Assembly (NCBI RefSeq): GCF_004341885.1
Contig: NZ_SLVX01000011.1
Location: 1 to 64,000, forward strand
Reading direction: 5' to 3'
From: Shinella granuli
Lineage (GTDB): Bacteria; Pseudomonadota; Alphaproteobacteria; Rhizobiales; Rhizobiaceae
Length of the DNA stretch: 64,000 nt
Program-made: the position numbers and the translations under genes
In this document: positions 1-9,267 of the stretch, piece after piece
Layout of the letters: each line of letters starts with the position of its first letter
Numbering within the stretch: the first letter of the stretch is position 1
Notes under the pieces: generated by a model
Told to the model about the DNA's origin: nothing
Database searches by the model: none
Seen by the model: the letters and a program-made list of their open reading frames with translations, nothing else

Positions 1-62
1 AGGAAACCCTAGAGCGAGTTCGTCGGCCGCCAGAAGCGCCGCCGCTCTCGTTCGATGGCCGG

Positions 63-92
63 GTTATAGGCCCACTCTCCCCACGGCGTCAA
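63..92 (-). promoter_or_regulatory. Strong sigma-70 promoter reading left out of the window
   Basis: On the minus strand a TTGACG -35 box (positions 92-87) is followed after 18 bp by a TATAAC -10 box (68-63). Both are close to consensus. No convincing coding frame follows before the window edge. The transcribed stretch is GC-rich and holds an AGAGCG...CGCTCT inverted pair, which would suit an rRNA operon leader. That identity is inference: no 16S sequence is in the window. The rest of 1-390 shows no gene; 100-245 is AT-rich and may also hold the hrpB promoter. Confidence 0.55.
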
Positions 93-390
93 CAGACATT
101 TCCAGGAAAAATCAAAAAACTTATAAGTTGCTGATTTCATAGGATAATTTCATTCACGTACCCGTCACGTACACCAAATAGCGCCCCAGAACAGCCAAAT
201 CGCGGATGGAAATCTTGTCCAGGTGGTAAAATTTTCTGTTTCGACCTTTTGCGTGTACCGACCCTCCCGCCAACCCTTCGCGCCCCTTCTCTCGGCTGCG
301 CCATCGGGCTATTCCATTCTTCGAAACCAGACCGGAGAGACGCATGCCGAGCCTTCCTGAAAGCGCCTTCCTCACCGAGAAGCGCCCTTC

Positions 391-2862
391 ATGACGGGGG
401 CCATAATAGACAGGGTGCCGCGCCTGCCCGTTTCGGAGGTCCTGCCTTCCCTTGGGGACGCCTTGTCCGCGGGTGCGCGCGCGGTGCTTTCTGCCCCGCC
501 CGGCGCGGGCAAGACGACGCTGGTCCCGCTCTTCCTTCTCGATCAGGCCTGGCGGGGGGATGGAAAGGTCATTCTCCTCGAACCGCGCCGCCTTGCCGCG
601 CGCGCGGCGGCGGGGCGCATGGCCAGCCTTCTTGGCGAGCGGGTCGGCGAGACGATCGGCTATCGCATGCGGCTCGACGTCAAGGTTTCGGCGAAGACGC
701 GCATCGAAGTGGTGACGGAGGGCGTTTTCGCCCGCATGATCCTCGACGATCCGGAATTGACGGGGGTCGCCGCGGTGCTCTTCGACGAATTCCATGAGCG
801 TTCGCTCGATGCGGATTTCGGGCTGGCGCTGGCGCTGGACGTGCAGGCGGCGCTGCGCGAGGATCTTCGCATCCTCGTCATGTCGGCAACGCTCGACGTG
901 GCGCGCGTCGCCGCGCTGCTCGACGATCCGCCTGTCATCGTCAGCGAGGGGCGGGCATTTCCGGTCGAGATCCGCCATCAGGACCGGCCGGCGGGGGAGC
1001 GCATCGAGGACACGATGGCGCGCGCCATTGCCGAGGCGCATCGCCGCGAAAGCGGGTCGATCCTCGCCTTCCTGCCGGGGCAGGCCGAAATCACCCGCAC
1101 CGCCGAGCGGCTGGAGGGCCGGTTCGGAGCAGAAACCACGATCGTGCCGCTCTACGGCAATCTCGGCCAGAAGGAGCAGGACGCGGCGATCCGCCCCGCC
1201 CCCGCGGGCACGCGCAAAATCGTGCTGGCGACGTCGATCGCCGAGACCTCCATCACCATCGACGGCGTGCGCATCGTCATCGACAGCGGCTTGCAGCGCC
1301 TGCCGGTCTTCGAGGCGGCCACCGGCATCACCCGGCTGGAGACGGTGCGCGTGTCGCGCGCCTCCGCCGACCAGCGGGCCGGCCGCGCCGGGCGAACGGA
1401 GCCGGGCATCGCCATCCGGCTCTGGCATGCCGGGCAGACGGCGGCGATGCCCGCCTTCACGCCGCCGCAGATTCTCTCCAGCGACCTCTCCGGCTTCATG
1501 CTCGACCTTGCCCATTGGGGCGTGAGCGATCCCGCGGCGCTGCGGCTCGTCGACCAGCCACCGGCCGCGGCGGTGGAAGAGGCGCGCAACCTGCTGCGCC
1601 TTCTCGGCGCGCTCGACGAGAACGGCGCGCTGACCCCGGCGGGAAAACGCATTCGCGACCTCGCGCTGCCGCCGCGGCTCGCGGCGATGATTTTTCATGC
1701 GGCGGCGGAGGGCGAACAGGCGGCCGCGGCGCGGCTGGCGGTGCTTTTGACCGAACAGGGGCTCGGCGGCACGGCCGTCGATATCGAGGAGCGGCTGCGG
1801 CGCTTCGCCAATGAGCGCGGGGAGCGGGCGGAGGCGGCGCGGCGACTGGCGCAGCGCATGGCGGACGGGTTCGGCAAGGCGAAAGCCAGTGCCGCAAGCA
1901 CGCCCGGTGCCTTGCTGCTGCATGCCTTTCCGGACCGCGTCGCGCTGCAACGCGGCGGGCGCGGACGCTTCGTCATGGCGAACGGGCGCGGGGCGGAGCT
2001 GCCGGAGACCGAGCGGCTGGCCGGCGCCGACATGATCGTCGTCGCCGACCTCACCGGCCAGGCGGGGCGGCAGCGCATTCTCGCCGCGGCGGAAATCGAC
2101 CGCGCGGATGTCGAGGCCGAACTTGCGAAAAACATCGTGCGGGAGGACCAGTGCGTCTTCGACCGGGCGAGCCGGCAGGTGCGCGCCCGCCGGGTCGTTC
2201 GCCTCGGGGCGATGATCCTTGAAGAAACGCCGCTTGCGCGGCCAAGCGGGCCGAAGGCGGCAGCGGCTCTGGCTGAAGGCGTGCGCCAGCTCGGTCTCGA
2301 TATCCTGCCGTTTTCCCGCGAGGCGGCGCAGTTGCGCGACCGGATCGGCTTTCTGCACCGTTCGATCGGCGAACCCTGGCCGGATACCGGCGACGACGCG
2401 CTGCTCGCCACGCTCGACGCCTGGTTCGTGCCGTTCCAGGAAAATGCCCGCGGCCTCGACGACATTTCTTCGGCGCGCTTGCAGGAGGGGCTGATGGCGC
2501 TGGTGCCCTATGCGGCGCAGCGCGACCTCGCCCGGCTCGCCCCCACCCATTTCGAGGCGCCGACCGGCCAGCGCCACCCGATCCGCTACGACGGCGACGA
2601 ACCGGTGCTGGCGATCCGCGTGCAGGAACTGTTCGGGCTGAAGCAGCATCCGGCCGTGGCGGGCGGGCGGCTGCCGCTGCTGCTCGAACTCCACTCGCCC
2701 GCCCATCGGCTGATCCAGACGACGCGCGACCTGCCCGGCTTCTGGGCGGGCTCGTGGCGCGACGTCAGGGCGGACATGCGCGGGCGCTATCCGAAACACC
2801 CCTGGCCGGAGGATCCGGCGGACGCCCTGCCGACGACGCGGGCCAAGCCGCGCGGGACCTGA
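391..2862 (+). CDS. hrpB: ATP-dependent helicase HrpB
   Basis: An 823-residue DExH-box helicase of the HrpA/HrpB group (superfamily 2). Visible motifs are Walker A GAGKT (residues 38-42), DEFH motif II (132-135), an SAT motif shortly after, and motif VI QRAGRAGR (328-335). The long C-terminal region is typical of HrpB. The family couples NTP hydrolysis to RNA or RNA/DNA remodelling, but the physiological role of HrpB is poorly known. The ATG at 391 has a weak GAGAAG ribosome-binding site 8 bp upstream and gives the usual family length. The gene stands alone, 223 bp before actS, and a dispersed repeat fills most of that gap. Strong codon bias opens a long frame on the opposite strand, which is not a gene. 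Confidence 0.95.
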   Translation: MTGAIIDRVPRLPVSEVLPSLGDALSAGARAVLSAPPGAGKTTLVPLFLLDQAWRGDGKVILLEPRRLAARAAAGRMASLLGERVGETIGYRMRLDVKVSAKTRIEVVTEGVFARMILDDPELTGVAAVLFDEFHERSLDADFGLALALDVQAALREDLRILVMSATLDVARVAALLDDPPVIVSEGRAFPVEIRHQDRPAGERIEDTMARAIAEAHRRESGSILAFLPGQAEITRTAERLEGRFGAETTIVPLYGNLGQKEQDAAIRPAPAGTRKIVLATSIAETSITIDGVRIVIDSGLQRLPVFEAATGITRLETVRVSRASADQRAGRAGRTEPGIAIRLWHAGQTAAMPAFTPPQILSSDLSGFMLDLAHWGVSDPAALRLVDQPPAAAVEEARNLLRLLGALDENGALTPAGKRIRDLALPPRLAAMIFHAAAEGEQAAAARLAVLLTEQGLGGTAVDIEERLRRFANERGERAEAARRLAQRMADGFGKAKASAASTPGALLLHAFPDRVALQRGGRGRFVMANGRGAELPETERLAGADMIVVADLTGQAGRQRILAAAEIDRADVEAELAKNIVREDQCVFDRASRQVRARRVVRLGAMILEETPLARPSGPKAAAALAEGVRQLGLDILPFSREAAQLRDRIGFLHRSIGEPWPDTGDDALLATLDAWFVPFQENARGLDDISSARLQEGLMALVPYAAQRDLARLAPTHFEAPTGQRHPIRYDGDEPVLAIRVQELFGLKQHPAVAGGRLPLLLELHSPAHRLIQTTRDLPGFWAGSWRDVRADMRGRYPKHPWPEDPADALPTTRAKPRGT

Positions 2863-2941
2863 TCGCGCAATTTCCAGCAATTGCCGGGGGTTTTGCGCAG
2901 AAACTTGCGGAAAGACAAATCGCTCCCGGCATTTTCGCGGT

Positions 2942-3047
2942 TTAGAGCCTTCCAGCGAAAGGGCGGAGCGGCCTTGCGTCCCGCAGATGCTTGAGGACAA
3001 GCAGATGGAGCGTTTTCGCGATTCGAACACAAGCGGAAATGCTCTAG
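2942..3047 (+). repeat. Dispersed ~106-bp mosaic intergenic repeat, copy 1
   Basis: This stretch aligns along its length with the reverse complement of 62736-62841. The shared right end runs GAGCGTTTTCGCGATTCGAA to AAGCGGAAATGCTCTAG, and the left end is TTAGAGC...CCAGC. A half copy lies at 21938-21987. It resembles the rhizobial intergenic mosaic elements (RIME) by type; family assignment is by recollection. It ends 38 bp before the actS start codon, so it lies in the actS leader or promoter region. Confidence 0.75.
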
Positions 3048-3085
3048 AAGAGCGGAAGCAGGTTCGCGAGCGGAAGGACGGCGGG

Positions 3086-4387
3086 ATGACGGGTTACCAG
3101 GACATCGACTTCGAGGGCTCCGGCCGGCGCCTGCGCCTCGAGACGATCATCCGGCTGCGCTGGCTGGCGGTCGCCGGCCAGTCGATCACGGTCATCGTCG
3201 TCGGGCTGTGGCTCGATTTCCCGCTGCCGCTGCTGCCGGCCGCCGTGCTGATCGCGCTGCTCGCGGCGGTGAACTTCTTCCTCGCCGTGCGGTTCTCGCC
3301 GACGCACCGGCTGACGCCGGCCTCCGCCTTCCTGCTGCTCGCCTTCGACCTGTGCCAGCTGACGGCGCTGCTCTTCATAACCGGGGGGCTTGCCAATCCC
3401 TTCGCGCCGCTCGTCTGCGTGCCCGTCATCATCTCGTCCTCGCTGCAGCCGATCCGCTTCAGCCTGCCGCTCGGCCTGCTCTCGGTGCTCGGCATCACGG
3501 CGCTCGCCTTCACGCCCTTCCCGCTGCCGTGGTTTCCCGGCACGGTGCTCGTCGTGCCGCCGATCCTGACGGCCGGCTTCTGGTTCGCCATCGTCTCGAC
3601 CACGGCCTTTGCCGCCTTCTATTCCTACCGCGTGTCTCAGGAGGCGGCGGAGCTTTCCGACGCGCTGGCGGCGACCGAACTCATCCTCCAGCGCGAGAAG
3701 CACCTTTCCCAGCTCGACGGCCTGGCGGCGGCGGCGGCGCATGAGCTCGGCACGCCGCTCGCCACGATCAGCGTCGTGGCGCGCGAGATGGAGCGCGAGC
3801 TCGGCACGGACGACCGTTTCAAGGAGGACGTGCAGCTCCTGCGCAGCCAGAGCGAGCGTTGCCGCGACATCCTGCGCCGCCTCACCACGCTTTCGGCGGC
3901 GGACGAGGCGCATATGCGGGTGCTGCCGCTCTCCTCGCTGCTGGAGGAGGTGCTGGCACCGCATCGCGAATTCGGCATCCGCCTCAACCTCGTCGAAATC
4001 GGCGAGCGCGAGAGCGAGCCGGTCGGCAACCGCAATCCCGGCATTCTCTACGGCCTCGGCAACCTCATGGAAAACGCCGTCGACCATGCACGCGAGGAGG
4101 TGACCATCACCGTCAGCCACACGGCGGAGCGGGTGACCATCGTCATCGAGGACGACGGCGACGGCTATGCGGCGGACATCCTGCAGCGCATCGGCGATCC
4201 CTATGTCACCAAGCGCCAGCGCGACGAGCGGGCCGGCGGGCTGGGCCTGGGGCTGTTCATCGCCAAGACGCTGCTGGAACGCTCCGGCGCGAAACTGACC
4301 TTTGCCAACCGCACCGGCGACCGGCCGGGCGCGCGCGTGTCGGTCGATTGGCCGCGGGCGCGCATGGAGGCCAAGACTGCAAAATGA
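3086..4387 (+). CDS. actS: Redox-responsive sensor histidine kinase ActS (RegB/PrrB family)
   Basis: A 433-residue membrane sensor kinase. The N-terminal half is a bundle of about six hydrophobic segments with the family's quinone-sensing motif GGxxNPF (seen as GGLANPF). The H-box HELGTPLATI has its phospho-acceptor at His219. Cys259 sits exactly 40 residues later, in RCRDIL, the spacing of the redox-active Cys265 from His225 in Rhodobacter RegB. C-terminal ATP-binding N and G boxes (NLMENAVDHA, EDDGDGY, GGLGLGLFIAK) follow. It should phosphorylate ActR, encoded 77 bp downstream. The frame is open further upstream into the dispersed repeat. I chose the ATG at 3086 because an AAGGA site lies 8 bp before it and the protein then begins like its homologues. 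Confidence 0.93.
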   Translation: MTGYQDIDFEGSGRRLRLETIIRLRWLAVAGQSITVIVVGLWLDFPLPLLPAAVLIALLAAVNFFLAVRFSPTHRLTPASAFLLLAFDLCQLTALLFITGGLANPFAPLVCVPVIISSSLQPIRFSLPLGLLSVLGITALAFTPFPLPWFPGTVLVVPPILTAGFWFAIVSTTAFAAFYSYRVSQEAAELSDALAATELILQREKHLSQLDGLAAAAAHELGTPLATISVVAREMERELGTDDRFKEDVQLLRSQSERCRDILRRLTTLSAADEAHMRVLPLSSLLEEVLAPHREFGIRLNLVEIGERESEPVGNRNPGILYGLGNLMENAVDHAREEVTITVSHTAERVTIVIEDDGDGYAADILQRIGDPYVTKRQRDERAGGLGLGLFIAKTLLERSGAKLTFANRTGDRPGARVSVDWPRARMEAKTAK

Positions 4388-4464
4388 CTTTACCCACCCC
4401 GGCTTACGGGTGATAAGCTGATCCTCATCAAGTATGGACGACATTCGGCCACGAAAGACGAAAA

Positions 4465-5034
4465 ATGGCAGAAAACACCGACTCCCACGCGGCAACCGAC
4501 GATATCGGGCCTGATCCTTCCCTCCTCCTCGTCGATGACGACGCGCCGTTCCTGCGCCGCCTTGCGCGCGCCATGGAGACGCGCGGCTTTGCCGTCGACA
4601 CGGCCGAATCGGTCGCCGAGGGCATCGCCAAGGCCAAGACCAATCCGCCGAAATTCGCCGTGGTCGATCTCCGGCTCGGCGACGGCAGCGGCCTCGACGT
4701 GATCGCCGCCATCCGCCAGCGCCGCGACGACACGCGCATCATCATGCTGACCGGCTACGGCAATATCGCGACGGCCGTGAACGCGGTGAAGCTCGGCGCG
4801 GTCGACTATCTCGCCAAGCCGGCGGATGCCGACGACATCTTCGCCGCGCTGACGCAGCGTCCGGGCGAGAAGGTGGAGCTGCCGGAAAACCCGATGTCGG
4901 CGGACCGCGTGCGCTGGGAACACATCCAGCGTGTCTATGAAATGTGCGACCGCAACGTCTCCGAGACGGCCCGCCGCCTCAACATGCACCGCCGCACGCT
5001 GCAGCGCATCCTCGCCAAGCGCGCGCCGAAGTAA
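4465..5034 (+). CDS. actR: Response regulator ActR (RegA/PrrA family)
   Basis: A 189-residue partner of ActS. The receiver domain (about residues 18-135) has the acidic pocket VDDD, the phospho-acceptor Asp68 in VVDLRLGDG, the conserved Thr in MLTGYG and Lys in LAKPADADD. The C-terminal Fis-type helix-turn-helix (NVSETARRLNMHRRTLQRIL) is highly conserved in this family and binds DNA directly. In rhizobia ActSR/RegSR controls redox-dependent genes for carbon and nitrogen fixation and respiration, and acid tolerance. The start at 4465 follows an A-rich GACGAAAA stretch. The pair is probably cotranscribed. A hairpin within a dispersed repeat lies 41 bp after the stop. Confidence 0.94.
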   Translation: MAENTDSHAATDDIGPDPSLLLVDDDAPFLRRLARAMETRGFAVDTAESVAEGIAKAKTNPPKFAVVDLRLGDGSGLDVIAAIRQRRDDTRIIMLTGYGNIATAVNAVKLGAVDYLAKPADADDIFAALTQRPGEKVELPENPMSADRVRWEHIQRVYEMCDRNVSETARRLNMHRRTLQRILAKRAPK

Positions 5035-5050
5035 GAGCGTCTCCGGCAAG

Positions 5051-5097
5051 CCCCTCATCTGGCGCTTCGGGCCACCTTCTCCCCGCCGGGGAGAAGG
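5051..5097. repeat. CCTTCTCCCC palindromic repeat (partial copy) after actR
   Basis: CCCCTCAT at 5051 is followed by a perfect 10-bp hairpin, CCTTCTCCCC (5075-5084) and GGGGAGAAGG (5088-5097), with a GCC loop. It is a variant of the element present twice as an inverted pair at 28412-28572. It lies between the convergent actR and mmcB genes and could act as a bidirectional transcript end, although no T-tract follows. Confidence 0.7.
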
Positions 5098-5138
5098 AAA
5101 GAGATGCCGGCACCCCCACACGCTATTTCAAAAGGACA

Positions 5139-5669
5139 TCACGCCGGCTCGTCGCGTTTCCCCGAGACGATGGCGGACATGTCCGGCCCGCCGCCCCGCG
5201 TGTCGGCAGCGAATTCCGCCAGCAGCAGCCGGCCCGCGGCGACGCGGGCGAAGGCGAAGGTGACGGATTTTCGCGTCGGCGGCGGCAGCCTGTGTTCCGG
5301 CGCCTCGCGCAGGATATGCGCGCCGTAGCCGTCGGAGAGGATCAGGCCGCAATCCTCCGGGAAGATGTCGAGCGGCACGCCCTTGTGCGTGGCGAAGAAC
5401 AGCCGGTCCGAGTGCCGGCGGTAGTCCGGCCATTTGCGGTCCACCTTGAAATCCTCGATCGACGTCTTGATCTCGACGATCCAGATCTCGCCCCGGTCGG
5501 AGAGGCTGATGAGGTCGGCGCGCCGGCCGCTCGCCAGCGTCAGCTCGGGCAATACCGCATGGCGCATCTCCGTCAGCATGCGCTGCACGCCGCGGCGCAC
5601 CATCATGGCGCGGTCGGACTGGCGTCCGTCGATCAGCGGATTGTCGTTGTGAATGGAAACGATCGTCAT
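5139..5669 (-). CDS. mmcB: MmcB family DNA repair protein
   Basis: A 176-residue protein matching the MmcB/PF06319 family of alphaproteobacterial DNA-repair-related proteins, first linked to mitomycin C tolerance in Caulobacter. The core ADLISLSDRGEIWIVEIKTS (from about residue 50) resembles a PD-(D/E)XK nuclease fold: Asp, then the E-x-K of VEIKTS. A conserved DYRRHSDRLFFAT segment follows. It is convergent with actR. The ATG at 5669 gives the expected length. Biochemical activity is not established, so a nuclease role is inferred from the fold motif only. Confidence 0.85.
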   Translation of the reverse strand: MTIVSIHNDNPLIDGRQSDRAMMVRRGVQRMLTEMRHAVLPELTLASGRRADLISLSDRGEIWIVEIKTSIEDFKVDRKWPDYRRHSDRLFFATHKGVPLDIFPEDCGLILSDGYGAHILREAPEHRLPPPTRKSVTFAFARVAAGRLLLAEFAADTRGGGPDMSAIVSGKRDEPA

Positions 5670-6038
5670 GGGTCAACCTCGGCGAATCGCATTCTACCCG
5701 CAAATGCGCGCCGCGAAAAAGTTAAGGGTGCCGCCTGATTCGAAAGGCGTGAAAGGTTCCCTTAACCGTGCCCCGCGGTTCCTGTGCGACTTCGGGCCAG
5801 CGCTGCGGAAGACCATTGAACGGGCCGGAAAGGCGTGCTTGTCCTGATCCGGACGCGGCGAAAGCGCCAGGCGGGGCAGGTCTTGTTGTTGCAAAAAAAC
5901 AATCACCGGTCTTTTTGCTCAAGCACAGGCCCGCGCCGGAGCACACAGACTTGCATTGACTGGTTTAATCGAAAATAAACCATAGTCGATGAAAGTTCCG
6001 CGGCTCGGAACTTCTTAATTTCCTATCAAGAGATTCAC
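5670..6038. other. Gene-free interval between mmcB and the L,D-transpeptidase gene
   Basis: No supported coding frame is seen. Positions 5940-6010 are AT-rich and contain TTGCAT/TTGACT (5951-5961), followed 19 bp later by CATAGT (5981-5986). This is a plausible but weak promoter for the plus-strand gene at 6039. The inner part (5700-5900) shows only short imperfect inverted repeats. Confidence 0.4.
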
Positions 6039-6701
6039 ATGCGTTTCCGCAATGCCCTCCTTCTGTGCGGCCTCGCAGCGGCCGTCACGCTCGCCGGCTG
6101 CTCTTCCTCCTCGACCTCGCTTCCGGGCGAAAAGGTGGCGACCAACGCCATCTTCACATCGGAATATGGCCCCGTTGAGGACAACGGCTATGCCCTGCCC
6201 GCGATCCCGATCAACAAGGTGAACACCCGGTTCCACCGCCAGATCGTCGACTACGCGACCAAGGAAAAGCCCGGTACGATCGTCGTCAACACGCCGAACC
6301 GCTTCCTTTACTACGTGCTGCCCGGCGGCAAGGCCGTGCGCTATGGCATCGGCGTCGGCAAGCAGGGCTTTGCCTGGCAGGGCGAGGCCTACATCGCCTG
6401 GAAGCAGGAATGGCCGACCTGGCATCCGCCGGAAGAAATGGCCGCCCGCCGTCCGGACGTCGCCCGCTACGTCAAGGAAGGCATGGGCCCGGGCCTGAAG
6501 AACCCGCTCGGCGCGCGCGCCCTCTATCTCTTCAACGAGAAGGGCCAGGACACGCTGTTCCGCCTGCACGGCACGCCGGAATGGGCCTCCATCGGCACGG
6601 CCGCCTCGTCGGGCTGCATCCGCCTGATGAACCAGGACATCATCGACCTCTACAAGCGCGTCCGCCCCGGCAAGGGCGCCCGCGTCGTCGTCCAGCAGTA
6701 A
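6039..6701 (+). CDS. L,D-transpeptidase (YkuD domain) lipoprotein
   Basis: A 220-residue envelope enzyme. The N-terminus is a lipoprotein signal ending in the lipobox LAGC (Cys21), so the mature protein should be lipid-anchored and periplasmic. The YkuD domain covers about residues 75-218. It has the catalytic signature HGTPEW...SSGCIRL, with the His of HGTPEW about 15 residues before nucleophile Cys193. The family makes 3-3 meso-DAP peptidoglycan crosslinks or attaches proteins to peptidoglycan. L,D-crosslinks are abundant in Rhizobiaceae, which grow from the pole. It is monocistronic, with a strong terminator just after the stop. Confidence 0.92.
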   Translation: MRFRNALLLCGLAAAVTLAGCSSSSTSLPGEKVATNAIFTSEYGPVEDNGYALPAIPINKVNTRFHRQIVDYATKEKPGTIVVNTPNRFLYYVLPGGKAVRYGIGVGKQGFAWQGEAYIAWKQEWPTWHPPEEMAARRPDVARYVKEGMGPGLKNPLGARALYLFNEKGQDTLFRLHGTPEWASIGTAASSGCIRLMNQDIIDLYKRVRPGKGARVVVQQ

Positions 6702-6722
6702 GCGGAAAAAATCCGCTTAAGA

Positions 6723-6760
6723 AAGAAGCCGCCGGATCGCTCCGGCGGCTTCTTTTGTTT
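6723..6760 (+). terminator. Rho-independent terminator after the L,D-transpeptidase gene
   Basis: A perfect 14-bp stem (AAGAAGCCGCCGGA, 6723-6736, pairing with 6741-6754) has a TCGC loop and runs into a T-rich tail to 6760. It starts 22 bp after the stop codon. Confidence 0.93.
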
Positions 6761-6821
6761 TGCTTTGCAGCGCCCCCTGATGGGCAGCACTCCGGCCTCC
6801 CCACCGCCGCGCCCGGAGCGT

Positions 6822-6849
6822 GGATGGTCGGGTCAAGCCCGACCATGAC
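6822..6849. repeat. TCAAG-loop palindromic repeat, copy 1
   Basis: ATGGTCGGG (6824-6832), loop TCAAG, CCCGACCAT (6838-6846), with GG before and GACGG after. The same core with the same flanks recurs at 49983-50005. A related, longer palindrome with the same loop lies at 62842-62900. It sits between a plus-strand gene end and the end of glcB. Confidence 0.8.
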
Positions 6850-6918
6850 GGAAGAGAGGTTCGAGAAATCTTGCCGCGGGCCGATAAGAGCCGTCGGAAC
6901 CAGCCTACGGCTTTTGCT

Positions 6919-9081
6919 TCACGCCGCGGCGGCCTTCAGCTCCAGGCGGCGGCGGTGCAGAACCGGCTCGGTATAGCCGTTCGGCTGCTCGCGGCCCTTC
7001 AGCACGAGATCGAGCGCCGCCTGGTAGGCGATCGAGCCGTCGAAATTGCCGGCCATCGGGCGATAGAGCGGGTCGCCGGCATTCTGCCCGTCGACGACCG
7101 CGGCCATGCGCTGCATGGTCTCCTCGATCTGCGCTTGCGTCACGACGCCGTGATGCAGCCAGTTGGCCATGTGCTGGGCGGAGATGCGCAGCGTCGCGCG
7201 GTCCTCCATCAGGCCGACATTGTTGATGTCTGGCACCTTGGAGCAGCCGACGCCCTGATCGACCCAGCGCACGACATAGCCGAGGATGCCCTGGGCATTG
7301 TTGTCGAGCTCGCGCTGGATCTCCTCCGGCGTCCAGTTCGGCCGGACGGCGACCGGCACCGAGAGGATGTCGGAGAGTTTCGCGCGCGGGCGGGAGCGAA
7401 GCGCGGCCTGCACCTCGGCGACATTGACCTTGTGGTAGTGCGTCGCATGCAGCGTCGCGGCCGTCGGCGAGGGAACCCAGGCGGTGTTGGCGCCGGCCTT
7501 CGGATGGGCGATCTTCTGCTCCAGCATCGCCGCCATCAGGTCGGGCATGGCCCACATGCCCTTGCCGATCTGCGCATGGCCGGACAGGCCGCATGCAAGG
7601 CCGATATCGACGTTCCAGTTCTCGTAGGCGGAAATCCAGGCGGCCTGCTTCATGTCGCCCTTGCGGATCATCGGACCCGCTTCCATCGAGGTGTGGATCT
7701 CGTCGCCCGTGCGGTCGAGGAAGCCCGTGTTGATGAAGACGACGCGCTCCCTGGCGGCGCGGATGCATTCCTTGAGATTAACCGTCGTGCGGCGCTCCTC
7801 ATCCATGATGCCCATCTTCATGGTGTTCGGCGCCATGCCGATGGCGGCCTCGACACGGCCGAACAGCTTCGCCGCGAAGGCGACCTCTTCCGGCCCGTGC
7901 ATCTTCGGCTTGACGACATACATCGAGCCTTCGCGCGAATTCTTGCGGCGGCCGTTCGGGCCGACGTCGTGCAGCGCGATCAGCGCCGTCACCATGGCGT
8001 CCATGATGCCCTCCGGCACCTCGTTGCCGTCGCGGTCGCGGATCGCCGGATTGGTCATGAGGTGGCCGACATTGCGCACCAGCATCAGCGAACGGCACTT
8101 GACCTCGAAGGGCGAGCCGTCCGGCGCGGTATAGGTGAAGTCGCTGTAGAGCTTGCGCTCGACCGTCTCGCCGCCCTTCTGGAAGGTCTCCTTCAGGTCG
8201 CCCTTCATCAGGCCGAGCCAGTTGCGGTAGACGAGGACCTTGTCCTCGGCATCGACGGCCGCGACCGAATCCTCGCAGTCCATGATCGTCGTCAGCGCCG
8301 CCTCGACATTGACGCCGGCAATGCCCGCCGGATCGGTCTTGCCGATCTGCCAGTCGCGGTTGATCAGGATCTCGATGCCGAGGCCGTTGTTTTTAAGGAG
8401 GACATGGCGCCAGCCGTCCTTGCCTTCCGCATGGCCGGCATACTGCTCCGGCCGCTTCAGCGAAACGGCGCGGTCGCCGGCGGCAAGGCGCAGTTCCGCA
8501 CCCGCCTCGATGCCGGTGAGGTCGGCCCAGCGGGCGCCTTCCAGCGGAACCGCCTCGTCGAGGAAGGCCTTGGCCCAGGCGATGACCTTCTCGCCGCGCT
8601 TGGGATTGTAGCCCTTGCCCTTTTCCGCGCCGTCCGTTTCCGGGATCGCATCCGTGCCGTAGAGCGCATCGTAGAGCGAGCCCCAGCGCGCATTGGCGGC
8701 GTTCAGCGCGTAGCGCGCATTCATGACGGGAACGACGAGCTGCGGGCCGGCGAGGCTGGCGATCTCGGGATCGACATTGTCGGTCGTCACCTTGAACTCG
8801 CCGCCTTCCGGCAGCAGGTAGCCGATCTCGCGCAGGAAGGCCTCGTAGGCTGCCATGTCCGCCGGCGCGCCGTTGGCGCGATACCAGGCGTCGATCTTCT
8901 CCTGCAGCGCGTCGCGCTTGGCCAGCAGCGCGCGGTTTTCCGGCGCAAGGTCGTGCACGATGGCGGAGAATTCATCGAAGAAACGCGCAGCGTCCACGCC
9001 CGTGCCGGGAAGCGCCTCCGTGACGATGAAATCATGCAGGTCGCGGTCGATCGAAAGACCGGCTTTCTCGATATAGGTCAT
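6919..9081 (-). CDS. glcB: Malate synthase G
   Basis: A 720-residue single-chain malate synthase, the usual length for isoform G. It condenses glyoxylate with acetyl-CoA to give malate, in the glyoxylate bypass or after glycolate oxidation. Family signatures are visible: [13 protein letters not shown], the conserved [17 protein letters not shown] block and the TLHATHYH region near the active site. The frame is open 26 codons further upstream. I chose the ATG at 9081 because the protein then starts MTYIEKAGL like its homologues and a GGAG site lies 7 bp ahead. No isocitrate lyase or glycolate oxidase gene is adjacent. Confidence 0.95.
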   Translation of the reverse strand: MTYIEKAGLSIDRDLHDFIVTEALPGTGVDAARFFDEFSAIVHDLAPENRALLAKRDALQEKIDAWYRANGAPADMAAYEAFLREIGYLLPEGGEFKVTTDNVDPEIASLAGPQLVVPVMNARYALNAANARWGSLYDALYGTDAIPETDGAEKGKGYNPKRGEKVIAWAKAFLDEAVPLEGARWADLTGIEAGAELRLAAGDRAVSLKRPEQYAGHAEGKDGWRHVLLKNNGLGIEILINRDWQIGKTDPAGIAGVNVEAALTTIMDCEDSVAAVDAEDKVLVYRNWLGLMKGDLKETFQKGGETVERKLYSDFTYTAPDGSPFEVKCRSLMLVRNVGHLMTNPAIRDRDGNEVPEGIMDAMVTALIALHDVGPNGRRKNSREGSMYVVKPKMHGPEEVAFAAKLFGRVEAAIGMAPNTMKMGIMDEERRTTVNLKECIRAARERVVFINTGFLDRTGDEIHTSMEAGPMIRKGDMKQAAWISAYENWNVDIGLACGLSGHAQIGKGMWAMPDLMAAMLEQKIAHPKAGANTAWVPSPTAATLHATHYHKVNVAEVQAALRSRPRAKLSDILSVPVAVRPNWTPEEIQRELDNNAQGILGYVVRWVDQGVGCSKVPDINNVGLMEDRATLRISAQHMANWLHHGVVTQAQIEETMQRMAAVVDGQNAGDPLYRPMAGNFDGSIAYQAALDLVLKGREQPNGYTEPVLHRRRLELKAAAA

Positions 9082-9267
9082 GTAAAAACTCCGAATGACG
9101 GGACGAGGGGGGAGTATCCCGAATGCTGCCACTTTCCGGAGACGGGCATGCATAGTCAATTCGGCAATGACATAAAGAATTTATTCCCGTTCGGATAAAA
9201 TCATACGATAGGCGCGCGATAACCGTCCCGAAAGGCGGCCAGGCGAGGCCGAAAGACGAAAAAAGCG

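Noticed and set aside
154-3030. A very long open frame (about 958 codons) on the strand opposite hrpB, and similar ones opposite divL-tsaE (31418-35614), addB (36290-39799) and addA (39501-42314)
   Set aside because: They mirror strongly biased GC-rich genes. Their translations are Arg/Gly/Ala/His-rich without domains, and the opposite strand has clear protein families with intact motifs.
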